DNA of 64,000 nt, from contig JAKFUG010000003.1 in the NCBI GenBank assembly GCA_021732785.1, positions 297,337 through 361,336 of the forward strand, written 5' to 3'. Under the pieces are notes generated by a model. It was not told where the DNA came from, did not search any database, and worked only from the letters and a program-made list of their open reading frames with translations. The translations under genes were made by a program, and so were the position numbers. Below, in pieces: positions 56,304 through 63,873 of the stretch (its first letter is position 1; each line of letters opens with the position of its first letter). The DNA is from Planctomycetaceae bacterium (lineage in GTDB: Bacteria > Planctomycetota > Planctomycetia > Planctomycetales > Planctomycetaceae).

Positions 56304-56695
56304 AGCGTGAAGGCTGGGAACGCTTCCTGAATGATTATCTCGCCGCTTCCCAAACCCTGCCCTTCGAGTGGGGGGTATCGGATTGCTGCCTCTGGGTGGC
56401 ACGGTACGCGGATGGCGTCAGCGGAAGCAACCACGCCCTTGAATGGCAAGGACAATACGACACAGAGGAAGGCGCACGGTCAGTCATGACGGCAAGAGGA
56501 TTCAGTTGCCCGGCCGAGATCGCCGATGCTTACCGTCCTCGCAAGGACATCAAATACATCGGGCGTGGCGACATCGTCGAGCACCCGACCGGGGCGCTCG
56601 GGATCTGTGCCGGACGCAAGAGCTACTTCATGAAGGCCGGCGCGGGTCTGGTGGGTTTCGACACCCTGAAATGCACCGCCGCGTGGGGGGTCTGA
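56300..56695 (+). CDS. DUF6950/NlpC-P60-like tail peptidase candidate
   Basis: 131 residues from the ATG at 56300 (ATGA overlap). 'GWERFLNDYLAASQTLPFEWGVSDCCLWVARYADGVSGSNHALEWQGQYDTEEGARSVMTARGFS... GDIVEHPTGALGICAGRKSYFMKAGAGLVGFDTLKCTAAWGV'. The motif 'PF.WG..DC..W.A....' places a candidate catalytic Cys (DCC) and the later segment replaces the His region; GTA gp14-type peptidases have this order. Probably cuts peptidoglycan at the tail tip. Confidence 0.8.
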   Translation: MKREGWERFLNDYLAASQTLPFEWGVSDCCLWVARYADGVSGSNHALEWQGQYDTEEGARSVMTARGFSCPAEIADAYRPRKDIKYIGRGDIVEHPTGALGICAGRKSYFMKAGAGLVGFDTLKCTAAWGV

Positions 56696-56696
56696 C

Positions 56697-58817
56697 ATGC
56701 CACCAGTCGCAGTAGCGGTCGCCGCCTCGGCTGCCGGAGCGGCAGCGGCTGGCGCTGTCACCGCAGGGTTCATCACGACATTCGGTGTGACCAGCCTCCT
56801 TGGTGCCCAGATCGTTTACGGCGTCACTTCAGCAGTCGTGGCTTTCGGTATCAATACCGCTGGTGGTGCCTTACTCTCCAAGAAGCCGAAGAAGCCGGGC
56901 GCAGCTGCAACGAACGCTGGTGCCGACCTCCAACAGGGCATCAAGCAGGTAGTCCGCCTCTCGGATGACACCTACAAGCTGATCTACGGTCGCGCCCGCG
57001 TGGGCGGCACGCTGGCATACATCGAGGCGTCGAGCAGCGGCCCCGACTCAAGCGGTACGACGCAGACTGGCGACAACCTGTTTCTGCACATGGTCATCAT
57101 CCATGCCGGGCACGAGGTCACCAGCTTTGACGAGCTTTACCTGAATGACGACCGGGTTACCGTGGATGCAAACGGCTTCGTCCAGACCGAGCCGTATCTC
57201 AAGGACGGCAAATCCTACGTCCGCATCAAGCACCATTATGGCTACGACACCCAGACGGCGGACGCTGATCTGGTCATGGAGGGGCCGAACTGGACGGTGA
57301 ATCACCGCCTTCGCGGGCTGGCCTACACCTACGTTCGTCTGCAATGGAACTCGGAGATTTTCACCAACGGCATTCCGACCTTCAACGCGGTCATCAAGGG
57401 CAAGAAGGTTTACGACCCTCGCGCCATCAATGTGGATTACGGCAGCGTAGCCGAGGCAGTCGCGGAAACCGTCGATGATGGATCAGTGGCCAGCACCGTC
57501 ACGGTCATCGTGGATGACGGCAGCGTTGCGGATTCGGCTTCTTCATACGGCTGGACCGACAACGCCGCGCTCTGCATTCGCGATTATCTGTCCTCACGCG
57601 ACCCGGCGGGCGTGCCTTACGGGTTTGGCGCGACGGATGAAGAGGTCAACGATACCTACACCATCGCCGCGGCGAACATCTGCGACGAGTTCTTCACGAA
57701 GCTCGATGCCTCGACGATCAAGCGATACACGATCAACGGAGTCGTGGACACCGCCGCAACGCCCATCGACAACCTGGAGAGCATGATTACCGCCCTCGCG
57801 GGTGCGGTGACAAACCCCAAGGGCCAGTTCCGCATTCATGCCGGGGCATACGACACGCCTGAAAGCGACGTCATTGACGAGTCTTGGCTCGCCGGACGTA
57901 TCAGGTCACGCAACCGCATCCAGCGTCAGGACCTGTTCAACGCCGTGCGTGGCAAATTCATTAATCCGGACAAGGACTGGCAAAAGGACGATTTCCCGCA
58001 GCTCGTCAGCCCCGACTACGAGGCCCAGGACAACGGGGAGCGAATCTACACCGACATCGAACTACCCTACACCACAGACGCCGAGGCCGCCCAGCGCATC
58101 GCGAAGATCGCCCAAAGGAAGGGCCGCGAGCAGATTTCCGTCACTATGGCCCTCAACTATCGGGCGCTGCAATTCACGGTCTGGGACAACGTCAAAGTCA
58201 CGAACGCAACGCGAGGCTGGAGCGAGAAGGTTTTTCGCATCGTGCGGCTTTCCTTCGACCTGAATGCTGGTGTCGTTCTCGACCTGCGGGAAGAGAACTC
58301 CGCATCCTATGACTGGAACACCAGCGACGCCGAAGCCATCGCATCGGCACCGGACACAAACCTGCCGAACGCCTTCGACGTCACCGTGCCGGACAACGTC
58401 CGGTACAACTCGCGCGCCGTGGATACCGCTGGCGGCGACATGATTTACAACCTCGTCCTCTCGTGGGATGAGCACGGCAACGCCTTCGTTCGCAACGGTG
58501 GGCAATTCGAGATTCAATTCAAGCTCTCGGCGGACACGGCTTGGCGGCCTTCATTCTTCGTCGGCGGCGCGCTCACCACCTCTGACATCGTCAGCAGTTC
58601 AGTGAACGTCAGCTATGACCTGCGGATTCGCGCGATCAACATGCTGGGCCGACCTTCCAACTGGATCACGCTCGCCAACGCCATCGTTGGCACATCGGGC
58701 GGCGTCACAGTCTCGAACGATTGGGGTAACTGGACGGTAGGCCCAGGCCCGACAGCCGATTGGGGCGATTGGACAACACCACCTTCAGTTACTGATGACT
58801 GGGGTTACTTCAGCTAG
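56697..58817 (+). CDS. Tail tip / host-specificity protein (J-like)
   Basis: 706 residues. N-terminal hydrophobic Ala/Gly segment (1-60) 'AVAVAASAAGAAAAGAVTAGFITTFG... FGINTAGGALLSKKPKKPG', then 'QVVRLSDDTYKLIYGRARVGGTLAYIEASS... DNLFLHMVIIHAGHEVTSFDELYLNDDRV'. The C-terminal half has tip attachment and fibronectin-like segments ('LVLSWDEHGNAFVRNGGQFEIQFKLSADTAWRPSFFV') and ends in repeated 'DWGNW/DWGDW/DDWGYF' motifs. It is the central tail-tip protein that contacts the host; the final DWG repeats are a curious feature. Confidence 0.85.
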   Translation: MPPVAVAVAASAAGAAAAGAVTAGFITTFGVTSLLGAQIVYGVTSAVVAFGINTAGGALLSKKPKKPGAAATNAGADLQQGIKQVVRLSDDTYKLIYGRARVGGTLAYIEASSSGPDSSGTTQTGDNLFLHMVIIHAGHEVTSFDELYLNDDRVTVDANGFVQTEPYLKDGKSYVRIKHHYGYDTQTADADLVMEGPNWTVNHRLRGLAYTYVRLQWNSEIFTNGIPTFNAVIKGKKVYDPRAINVDYGSVAEAVAETVDDGSVASTVTVIVDDGSVADSASSYGWTDNAALCIRDYLSSRDPAGVPYGFGATDEEVNDTYTIAAANICDEFFTKLDASTIKRYTINGVVDTAATPIDNLESMITALAGAVTNPKGQFRIHAGAYDTPESDVIDESWLAGRIRSRNRIQRQDLFNAVRGKFINPDKDWQKDDFPQLVSPDYEAQDNGERIYTDIELPYTTDAEAAQRIAKIAQRKGREQISVTMALNYRALQFTVWDNVKVTNATRGWSEKVFRIVRLSFDLNAGVVLDLREENSASYDWNTSDAEAIASAPDTNLPNAFDVTVPDNVRYNSRAVDTAGGDMIYNLVLSWDEHGNAFVRNGGQFEIQFKLSADTAWRPSFFVGGALTTSDIVSSSVNVSYDLRIRAINMLGRPSNWITLANAIVGTSGGVTVSNDWGNWTVGPGPTADWGDWTTPPSVTDDWGYFS

Positions 58818-58822
58818 GGGAT

Positions 58823-59872
58823 ATGACAACCACACAAACACAGCTTCGGCGTGACACCGCTGCGAATCTCGCGCTCGCGACGCCCGCCGTCGGAGAAGTC
58901 GGGGTCAACACCACTGACGGCAATCTCGTCCTTGGCGATGGGGCAACCGCTGGCGGTCTCGTTCAGGCCAGTGCCAAGGCCGTCCAGAATAATTCGCACA
59001 CCTACGCGACCGCTGGCGGGACGGCCAATGTCATCACTCTGACCCTGGCGCCATCCATCGGCTCCTATTCCGCCGGTCAGGAGTTTCAGTTCAAGGCATC
59101 CGCGAACAACTCAGGCGCAACGACGCTCAACGTCAATGGGAAGGGTGCCAAGAATATCTACAAGATGAGTTCCGGCACGCTTGGCGCTCTCGCGTCCGGT
59201 GACATCATTTCCGGTGCCATCTACACCGTCAGATACGACGGCACGCAGTTCCAGCTCCAATCCGCGGTTTCAGGCGGCGTCGTCCGAGTCACTCAGCAAA
59301 TTTTCACTGGCGCCGGCACATACACACCATCCGCCGGGATGCTGCATTGCATCGTCGAAGTTCTCGGTGCCGGTGGTGGTGGCGGCAGCGCTAACAACAC
59401 CAACATGGGCGGCGGTGGCGGCGGGGCGGGCGCGTTTGGGAAAAGTTGGCTCACCTCGGCACAAATCGGTGCTTCTCAAGTAGTGACGATCGGCTCAGCC
59501 GGTTCTGCGGGGGCGGGTTCGGCAGGCGGTAACGGCGGAACCAGCAGCCTCGGTTCGCTCATTTCCTGCGCAGGCGGTAACGGGGGCGCGCGCGGGACTT
59601 CGACCGCATCTTTTGCGGGTGGTACTGGCGGAACGGCATCGAACGCTGAGCTTCTCGTTTCGGGTGCGAATGGCTGCCCCAGCGTGGGAAGTGCATTCGG
59701 TGGAGCGGGAGCGAACAGCCCATACGGTGCTGGTGCTGCCGCGACTCTTACCGCCGCATCAGGTGCTGCCGGGCTTGGCTATGGCTCCGGCGGTGCGGGC
59801 GGCTTCGGGGCGAACGGCGGCGGTGCAGGCACAGCGGGCCTGATCGTCATCACAGAATTCTGTTCGGTATAG
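58823..59872 (+). CDS. Tail fibre with Mtd_N-like start and Gly-rich tip
   Basis: 349 residues. The N-terminus 'QTQLRRDTAANLALATPAVGEVGVNTTDGNLVLGDGATAGG' is the Mtd_N-type module (major tropism determinant N-terminal-like, common in phage fibres). The centre has phage fibre beta-repeats. The C-terminal ~150 residues are extremely glycine-rich (GAGGGGG..., GGGGGGAGAFG, SGGAGGFGANGGGAG), probably a polyglycine-II receptor-binding sandwich. A shorter paralogue follows. No reverse transcriptase or template repeat was seen, so not a diversity-generating system. Confidence 0.8.
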   Translation: MTTTQTQLRRDTAANLALATPAVGEVGVNTTDGNLVLGDGATAGGLVQASAKAVQNNSHTYATAGGTANVITLTLAPSIGSYSAGQEFQFKASANNSGATTLNVNGKGAKNIYKMSSGTLGALASGDIISGAIYTVRYDGTQFQLQSAVSGGVVRVTQQIFTGAGTYTPSAGMLHCIVEVLGAGGGGGSANNTNMGGGGGGAGAFGKSWLTSAQIGASQVVTIGSAGSAGAGSAGGNGGTSSLGSLISCAGGNGGARGTSTASFAGGTGGTASNAELLVSGANGCPSVGSAFGGAGANSPYGAGAAATLTAASGAAGLGYGSGGAGGFGANGGGAGTAGLIVITEFCSV

Positions 59873-59881
59873 GGAGTCCTT

Positions 59882-60415
59882 ATGTCCACACAACGACAAC
59901 TTCGACGCGGCACGACCGCTGAAGTAAATGCGATGACGCCTGCCATTGGTGAACTCGTCATGGATACAACGCTGGGCCAGCTTTGCCTCGGCGACGGTGT
60001 GACCGCCGGCGGCATCAAGCTTCCGTATAAAGAGGTCGGAAACTGGACCCCGGTTCTTACGCTCGGCGGTGCGACAACGGGCATCACATACACGACCCAA
60101 TCTGGGAAATACCACAGAGAGGGAGACCTTGTCACCGTATGGTGCGACATGGTCTTGTCGAGCAAGGGATCGGCCACCGGTTCCGCGGCGATCACGGGGC
60201 TTCCGTTTGCGAACGGACTCGGCATCAACGCTTATGAGTATGCTCAGCCAGACGCCCTCGCGAGCTTCACCGGGTATCAACTTGGCGTGCTCATGCAGAA
60301 CGGAGCGACCTCGGTTCTGCCGCGTAAGAACAAGGATGGTGCCGACAGCCAGATAACCGACACGAATTTCAACAACACTTCCGTCATTCGCTTCCGGATT
60401 GAGTACAGGGTATAG
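59882..60415 (+). CDS. Second tail fibre with Mtd_N-like start
   Basis: 177 residues: 'MSTQRQLRRGTTAEVNAMTPAIGELVMDTTLGQLCLGDGVTAGGIKL' (same module as the gene before), then 'GNWTPVLTLGGATTGITYTTQSGKYHREGDLVTVWCDMVLSSKGSATGSAAITGLPF', the phage fibre collar-like domain. Likely shares an attachment point with the first fibre or forms an alternative. Confidence 0.8.
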   Translation: MSTQRQLRRGTTAEVNAMTPAIGELVMDTTLGQLCLGDGVTAGGIKLPYKEVGNWTPVLTLGGATTGITYTTQSGKYHREGDLVTVWCDMVLSSKGSATGSAAITGLPFANGLGINAYEYAQPDALASFTGYQLGVLMQNGATSVLPRKNKDGADSQITDTNFNNTSVIRFRIEYRV

Positions 60416-60417
60416 CC

Positions 60418-60633
60418 ATGATCGACATCATCGAACCGCTTCCGACCGGCGTTATTCAAGTGCGACGAACCACAACCGAAGTCATCAATGGCCGCCCCGA
60501 GCGAACGCATTTTCGCTGGACGCTCGCCCCTGGCCAAGACATCAGCGATCAAGACCCGGCTGTGCAGGCGGTGTGCGACGAAGTCTGGACGCCTGAAGTC
60601 ATCGCTGCATACGAGCAGAGCCAGGCCGAGTGA
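60418..60633 (+). CDS. Small tail-associated protein
   Basis: 71 residues: 'MIDIIEPLPTGVIQVRRTTTEVINGRPERTHFRWTLAPGQDISDQDPAVQAVCDEVWTPEVIAAYEQSQAE'. The pattern 'G...VR..T......G......Y.R..L.PG.D.S.....V.......WT..V..AY' is frequently found after phage tail fibres, probably a fibre chaperone or accessory. Overlaps the next gene. Confidence 0.65.
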   Translation: MIDIIEPLPTGVIQVRRTTTEVINGRPERTHFRWTLAPGQDISDQDPAVQAVCDEVWTPEVIAAYEQSQAE

Positions 60634-61199
60634 TGTTCGCCTCAACCGCCCTCATCCTGATTGGCGGTTTTGCTCTGGTGAATTACTACCGGGGCCGCAG
60701 GCTGTTCCATCCGCGCAGCCTCGTGAACGCCCTGATGGCCTGCTTCTTCTTCGCCCTGTTCGCTCAGATCGCCCTTGAAGGCAGTCACACCTACTGGCAG
60801 ACCTTCGTCGGAATGGCCGTGTGGCTTCGCCTCGAAGGCTGGGGGCTGTACTTCTCCGCCTTCCACGGTCGGTGGAACCGCGCAGAATCCGAAGTGCGGT
60901 TGATCGACTGGATCGGCTTCCGACTCGTGCCGTGGATCGGGCCGGACGATCTTCGCTCGAATCGCGCACGCGGCACACTCTGTATGTCGCTGCGTGGGTT
61001 GTTCATCCTCCCGCTGTTCGGACTGCTCTTCGGTTTGAGCGTCCCAGCTTTGATGTTCGGTGCAGCCGCTGGCCTCACGCAGGGGATCATCTATGGGGCA
61101 ATGCGTTTTGTCCCCGAGGAACGAGCCGTGGAAACCGCCGAACCTATCACTGCGGGCGTCTTCGGAGCGTTCATCGCGACACTCAATTTAATGCTCTAG
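60633..61199 (+). CDS. Membrane protein in the lysis region
   Basis: 188 residues from the ATG at 60633 (a GTG at 60630 adds one). 'FASTALILIGGFALVNYYRGRR', 'LVNALMACFFFALFAQIALEGS', 'YWQTFVGMAVWLRLEGWGLYFSAF', 'LFILPLFGLLFGLSVPALMFGAAAGLTQGIIYGAM' and a final 'AGVFGAFIATLNLML' give about 5 membrane segments. It could be an accessory or holin-like protein; size is large for a holin. Confidence 0.6.
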   Translation: MFASTALILIGGFALVNYYRGRRLFHPRSLVNALMACFFFALFAQIALEGSHTYWQTFVGMAVWLRLEGWGLYFSAFHGRWNRAESEVRLIDWIGFRLVPWIGPDDLRSNRARGTLCMSLRGLFILPLFGLLFGLSVPALMFGAAAGLTQGIIYGAMRFVPEERAVETAEPITAGVFGAFIATLNLML

Positions 61200-61202
61200 C
61201 TA

Positions 61203-61526
61203 ATGGAAACCCCGATGTCAGATATTCCCGAACTTGGCCTCTTTCAATGGATCATTGGCGGCATCGTCGCTGGCGGCCTCGCCGTCGCTGCGTACCTCAA
61301 TGGGCGGATCAACGGTGTGACTGAGGAAGTTTCAGGGAACGAACTCGATCTGGCAAAGCTTCGCCTGCATGTTTCTGAAAACTACAGCACGAAGGAAGAA
61401 ACGAGGACCATTCAGGCGCAAAACACCCATTCACTCGACCGGCTTCACAGCAGGATCGATGACGTTGACAAGAACCTCAAGGAGATGCCGCAGATGATCG
61501 TCGGGCTACTGAAGGGGAAGTTATGA
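61203..61526 (+). CDS. Small membrane/coiled-coil protein (holin-like candidate)
   Basis: 107 residues (ATG at 61215 also possible). One membrane segment 'LFQWIIGGIVAGGLAVAAYLNG', then a coiled coil with heptad Leu/Ile ('TRTIQAQNTHSLDRLHSRIDDVDKNLKEMPQMIVGLLKG'). It overlaps the endolysin start, so it may be a holin or an anchoring accessory; evidence is positional. Confidence 0.55.
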   Translation: METPMSDIPELGLFQWIIGGIVAGGLAVAAYLNGRINGVTEEVSGNELDLAKLRLHVSENYSTKEETRTIQAQNTHSLDRLHSRIDDVDKNLKEMPQMIVGLLKGKL

Positions 61527-61981
61527 CATCGACCAGCAGGGATGGCGTCGACCTCATCAAGCAGTTCGAGGGGCTTCGTCTTGAACCATATTTGTGCGCC
61601 GCCGGTGTCCCAACCATCGGTTATGGGCATACGCGGGGCGTGACGATGAAGAGCCGCCGCATCAGCCAGGAGCAGGCAGACGATTACCTTCGCCGCGACC
61701 TGCTCGACGCCGAGCGTGCCGTCCAGCACTTCGTCACTGTTGCGATGAACGACAACCAGTTCGCCGCCCTCGTCTCGTTCGTTTTCAACGTGGGCCTCAG
61801 CAACTTCCTCGCCTCAACACTCCGCAAGAAGCTCAACGCCGGGGAGTATCTCGAAGCTGCGTCCGAGTTCCAGAAATGGGTCTATGCCGGGAAGAAGCGA
61901 ATCCCCGGCCTGGTCAATCGTCGTGCGGCTGAAAAAGCGCTGTTCCTCAAGCCCGTTCTCGTTCAAACCTCAAAGGAGTAA
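61523..61981 (+). CDS. Endolysin, GH24 lysozyme
   Basis: 152 residues. 'LIKQFEGLRLEPYLCAAGVPTIGYGHTRGV' holds the catalytic E16, C25 and T31. The T4 lysozyme triad is E-D-T; here Cys replaces Asp, as in the P21/R21-like endolysin group. 'FVFNVGLSNFLASTLRKKLNAGEYLEAASEFQKWVYAGKKRIPGLVNRRAAEKALFL' closes the fold. No signal peptide, so a holin is needed. Cleaves murein; consistent with planctomycetes having peptidoglycan. Confidence 0.93.
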   Translation: MTSTSRDGVDLIKQFEGLRLEPYLCAAGVPTIGYGHTRGVTMKSRRISQEQADDYLRRDLLDAERAVQHFVTVAMNDNQFAALVSFVFNVGLSNFLASTLRKKLNAGEYLEAASEFQKWVYAGKKRIPGLVNRRAAEKALFLKPVLVQTSKE

Positions 61982-61986
61982 CCCTC

Positions 61987-62175
61987 ATGGAATCCATCTG
62001 CTTTACCTCGACTGAATCCATTGCCGCAGTCGTCGGCATGGTCGTTACTGGTGCCAGCGCCCTCGCGAACTTCATTCCGGCCCCGGACAAAATCAGCAAC
62101 AAGGCCCTGCGTGTGGTCAGCCGCGTCGTGCATTTCGTGGCTGTGGACATCACGACCGCCGCGAAAAGCAAGTGA
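61987..62175 (+). CDS. Small hydrophobic protein (holin candidate)
   Basis: 62 residues after AAAGGAG: 'MESICFTSTESIAAVVGMVVTGASALANFIPAPDKISNKALRVVSRVVHFVAVDITTAAKSK'. One or two hydrophobic stretches with an amphipathic second helix; it sits between the endolysin and the spanin genes as holins or anti-holins often do. Stop overlaps the spanin GTG. Confidence 0.55.
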   Translation: MESICFTSTESIAAVVGMVVTGASALANFIPAPDKISNKALRVVSRVVHFVAVDITTAAKSK

Positions 62176-62393
62176 CGTATTTATATGTCACGCTCGCATT
62201 CCTCGGCATGGCTGCAATCGCAATCCTCATCTGGACGCTCAGACAGGAAGCCCGGCTTGCAGGTGAAACCAAGGCCCAGCTTCGCCAAGCACAGGACGCC
62301 ATCAGGAAGACCCGCACCGAGGCGGAGATTCTTGCACGTCCTGCTCGCAGCAAGCCTGATGTTCTTGCCATCCTGCGCGACCACGCCGAGTAA
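62172..62393 (+). CDS. Rz: Inner-membrane spanin (Rz-like)
   Basis: 73 residues with a GTG start overlapping the previous stop (GTGA). One N-terminal membrane anchor 'YLYVTLAFLGMAAIAILIWTL' followed by a coiled coil '[33 protein letters not shown]', the Rz layout. The outer-membrane partner is encoded in another frame overlapping its 3' end (62332-62532). The pair disrupts the outer membrane at lysis. Confidence 0.75.
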   Translation: MTYLYVTLAFLGMAAIAILIWTLRQEARLAGETKAQLRQAQDAIRKTRTEAEILARPARSKPDVLAILRDHAE

Positions 62394-62532
62394 CGGGTAC
62401 TGCCCTGTTCCCATCTGGCCGGACAAATGCGCTGTGGCGTGGCTTGCCGCGACGAAGACGCCCGCGTGCGTGGACGACTGGCTCGACCGGGTGACACGTC
62501 AGCAGGAAACGATTGAAAAGCTATGCCGATAA
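62332..62532 (+). CDS. Rz1: Outer-membrane spanin lipoprotein (Rz1-like)
   Basis: 66 residues, overlapping the Rz-like gene in a different frame. TTG start at 62332 with GGCGGAG upstream gives [20 protein letters not shown], a lipoprotein signal with lipobox cysteine at residue 15. The mature part is short and Pro/Cys-containing ('[20 protein letters not shown]...'). Overlapping Rz/Rz1 frames are the classical arrangement in lambda-like phages. The lipoprotein implies a diderm host. Confidence 0.75.
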   Translation: MHVLLAASLMFLPSCATTPSNGYCPVPIWPDKCAVAWLAATKTPACVDDWLDRVTRQQETIEKLCR

Positions 62533-63078
62533 GCAGCGTTTCGTAACTCGCCTGTTGGCGTTTTGCTCTTTTCTCGTGGCCCAGCGACAGTTCGACGGTT
62601 CGTAGTTCCCGTCGTTATCCATTCGCTCCAGGGTCAGGTGAGGGGCGGGCTTTCTCCCCATATCAGCGATGAATGCTTCGAACTTTTCCCACTCTTTGCA
62701 AACGGTAATACCGCGGCCACCGTAATTATGGTACGAGACGTCATCAGGCCTCTTACACCGACCGAGCATATTCCCCCATGCCCGGTATTCGGATGATTGC
62801 TTCCGATTCACGCAATGGTCATGAATGGTTGAAGCGCGCCGCGCGGCGTCTTTTTGCAGGCAACCGCAACTTTTCTTCGCTCCGGAATGGAGCTTCGCTC
62901 CCATCGCAATGGTCTCTTTGCCGCAATCGCACAAGCATCGCCAGAGAATGGCGGTGTTCTTTGCGCGACCGGCAAACCCAAGCACTGTGAGTCGATGGAA
63001 CTTCTTTCCAGTGCAGTCGAGAAATCTAGGCCCCTGTTGGTGCTCCCGATTGATCTTCGTGTATTTACTGCCGCTCAT
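62521..63078 (-). CDS. HNH homing endonuclease-like protein
   Basis: 185 residues. The N-terminus has cysteine motifs '[59 protein letters not shown]' (zinc-binding), followed by '[80 protein letters not shown]', matching the phage HNH-associated group ('Y..WG.M..RC......Y..YGGRGI.VC..W..F..F..DMG..P....LER.DN.G.Y.P.NCRWAT..EQ..N'). Free-standing on the opposite strand at the end of the lysis module. Confidence 0.88.
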   Translation of the reverse strand: MSGSKYTKINREHQQGPRFLDCTGKKFHRLTVLGFAGRAKNTAILWRCLCDCGKETIAMGAKLHSGAKKSCGCLQKDAARRASTIHDHCVNRKQSSEYRAWGNMLGRCKRPDDVSYHNYGGRGITVCKEWEKFEAFIADMGRKPAPHLTLERMDNDGNYEPSNCRWATRKEQNANRRVTKRCLSA

Positions 63079-63196
63079 AACCGTGCCGAGTTGTTAATCC
63101 TCGGCGACTTTGCATCAACGTGCGATTTGAGTCAACAATAAAGCACGCCATTGAGGCAAACTGCTGGCAGTCACATTCAGCGGTCCGCCCGGGCAC

Positions 63197-63873
63197 TCAC
63201 TTGGGCGATGTCCGCTTTTTCGCTGGCTTGGGGAGGTCATCAGACTCTTCAACCAAGCGTGCCAGCATTTCGTCAGCGTTGTCGAAAGTCTCTGGCTGCA
63301 CATTCCCGACGCGGAACCGCAGCAAGGTCCAGCCTCCATCCTCCTGCTTCTGGTAGTTCCGGTCGTATTTGTCCGGAGTCACGAGCGCGATCTTCAACGG
63401 AGCAGGAGCCGTCAGAAGCTTAGAGCGCAGCTTGTCTTCCAAGATGAATCGTCCGGTGGGGTCGATCGCCCAAACCGTGCCGCGCACCCACCAGAGAAAA
63501 TCGGGATAAAACGTCGATGACGACCCGCACTTGATGGGTAACGGAATGCCATAGCCCACACGCACTTTGTTGCGTGCCCAGACATGCTCATCGAACTTGT
63601 CGAGGGCTTTAGCCATTTCCAATTCGGGATTGTTGAACGAGCGCGAGTCATATTGCGGATGTGCGGCGTTCTTGAATGCCTTCGGCACGCCTTGTCCCGG
63701 CTGGTATGGCCCGACCGTATACTCTGCGTTATCAGGATCGACCATAATGCCGAGACAAACACGCTCTTCGTATTCACGGACCACTGTGTTGGCGAGTGTT
63801 TTGTAATGCTCCAAAGCCTTGGACTTATAGCATCCGAGCCGCTCCAGCTTCTTATTCGAAAAGACTGTCGGGG
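63197..63873 (-). pseudogene. Type III restriction endonuclease subunit C-terminal fragment
   Basis: The frame continues into the element at the right without its own start. Visible 'NKKLERLGCYKSKALEHYKTLANTVVREYEERVCLGIMVDPDNAEYTVGPYQPGQGVPKAFKNAAHPQYDSRSFNNPELEMAKALDKFDEHVWARNKVRVGYGIPLPIKCGSSSTFYPDFLWWVRGTVWAIDPTGRFILEDKLRSKLL' matches the C-terminal PD-(D/E)xK domain of Res subunits (FYPDF.WW, 'AIDPTG..IL..K'). The helicase part is missing, replaced by IS66-like DNA at about 63874, so it is a disrupted gene. The 118-nt gap 63079-63196 shows no gene. Confidence 0.65.

Noticed and set aside
58823..60415. Diversity-generating retroelement associated with the Mtd_N-like fibre genes
   Set aside because: No reverse transcriptase and no template/variable repeat pair was visible in the window.
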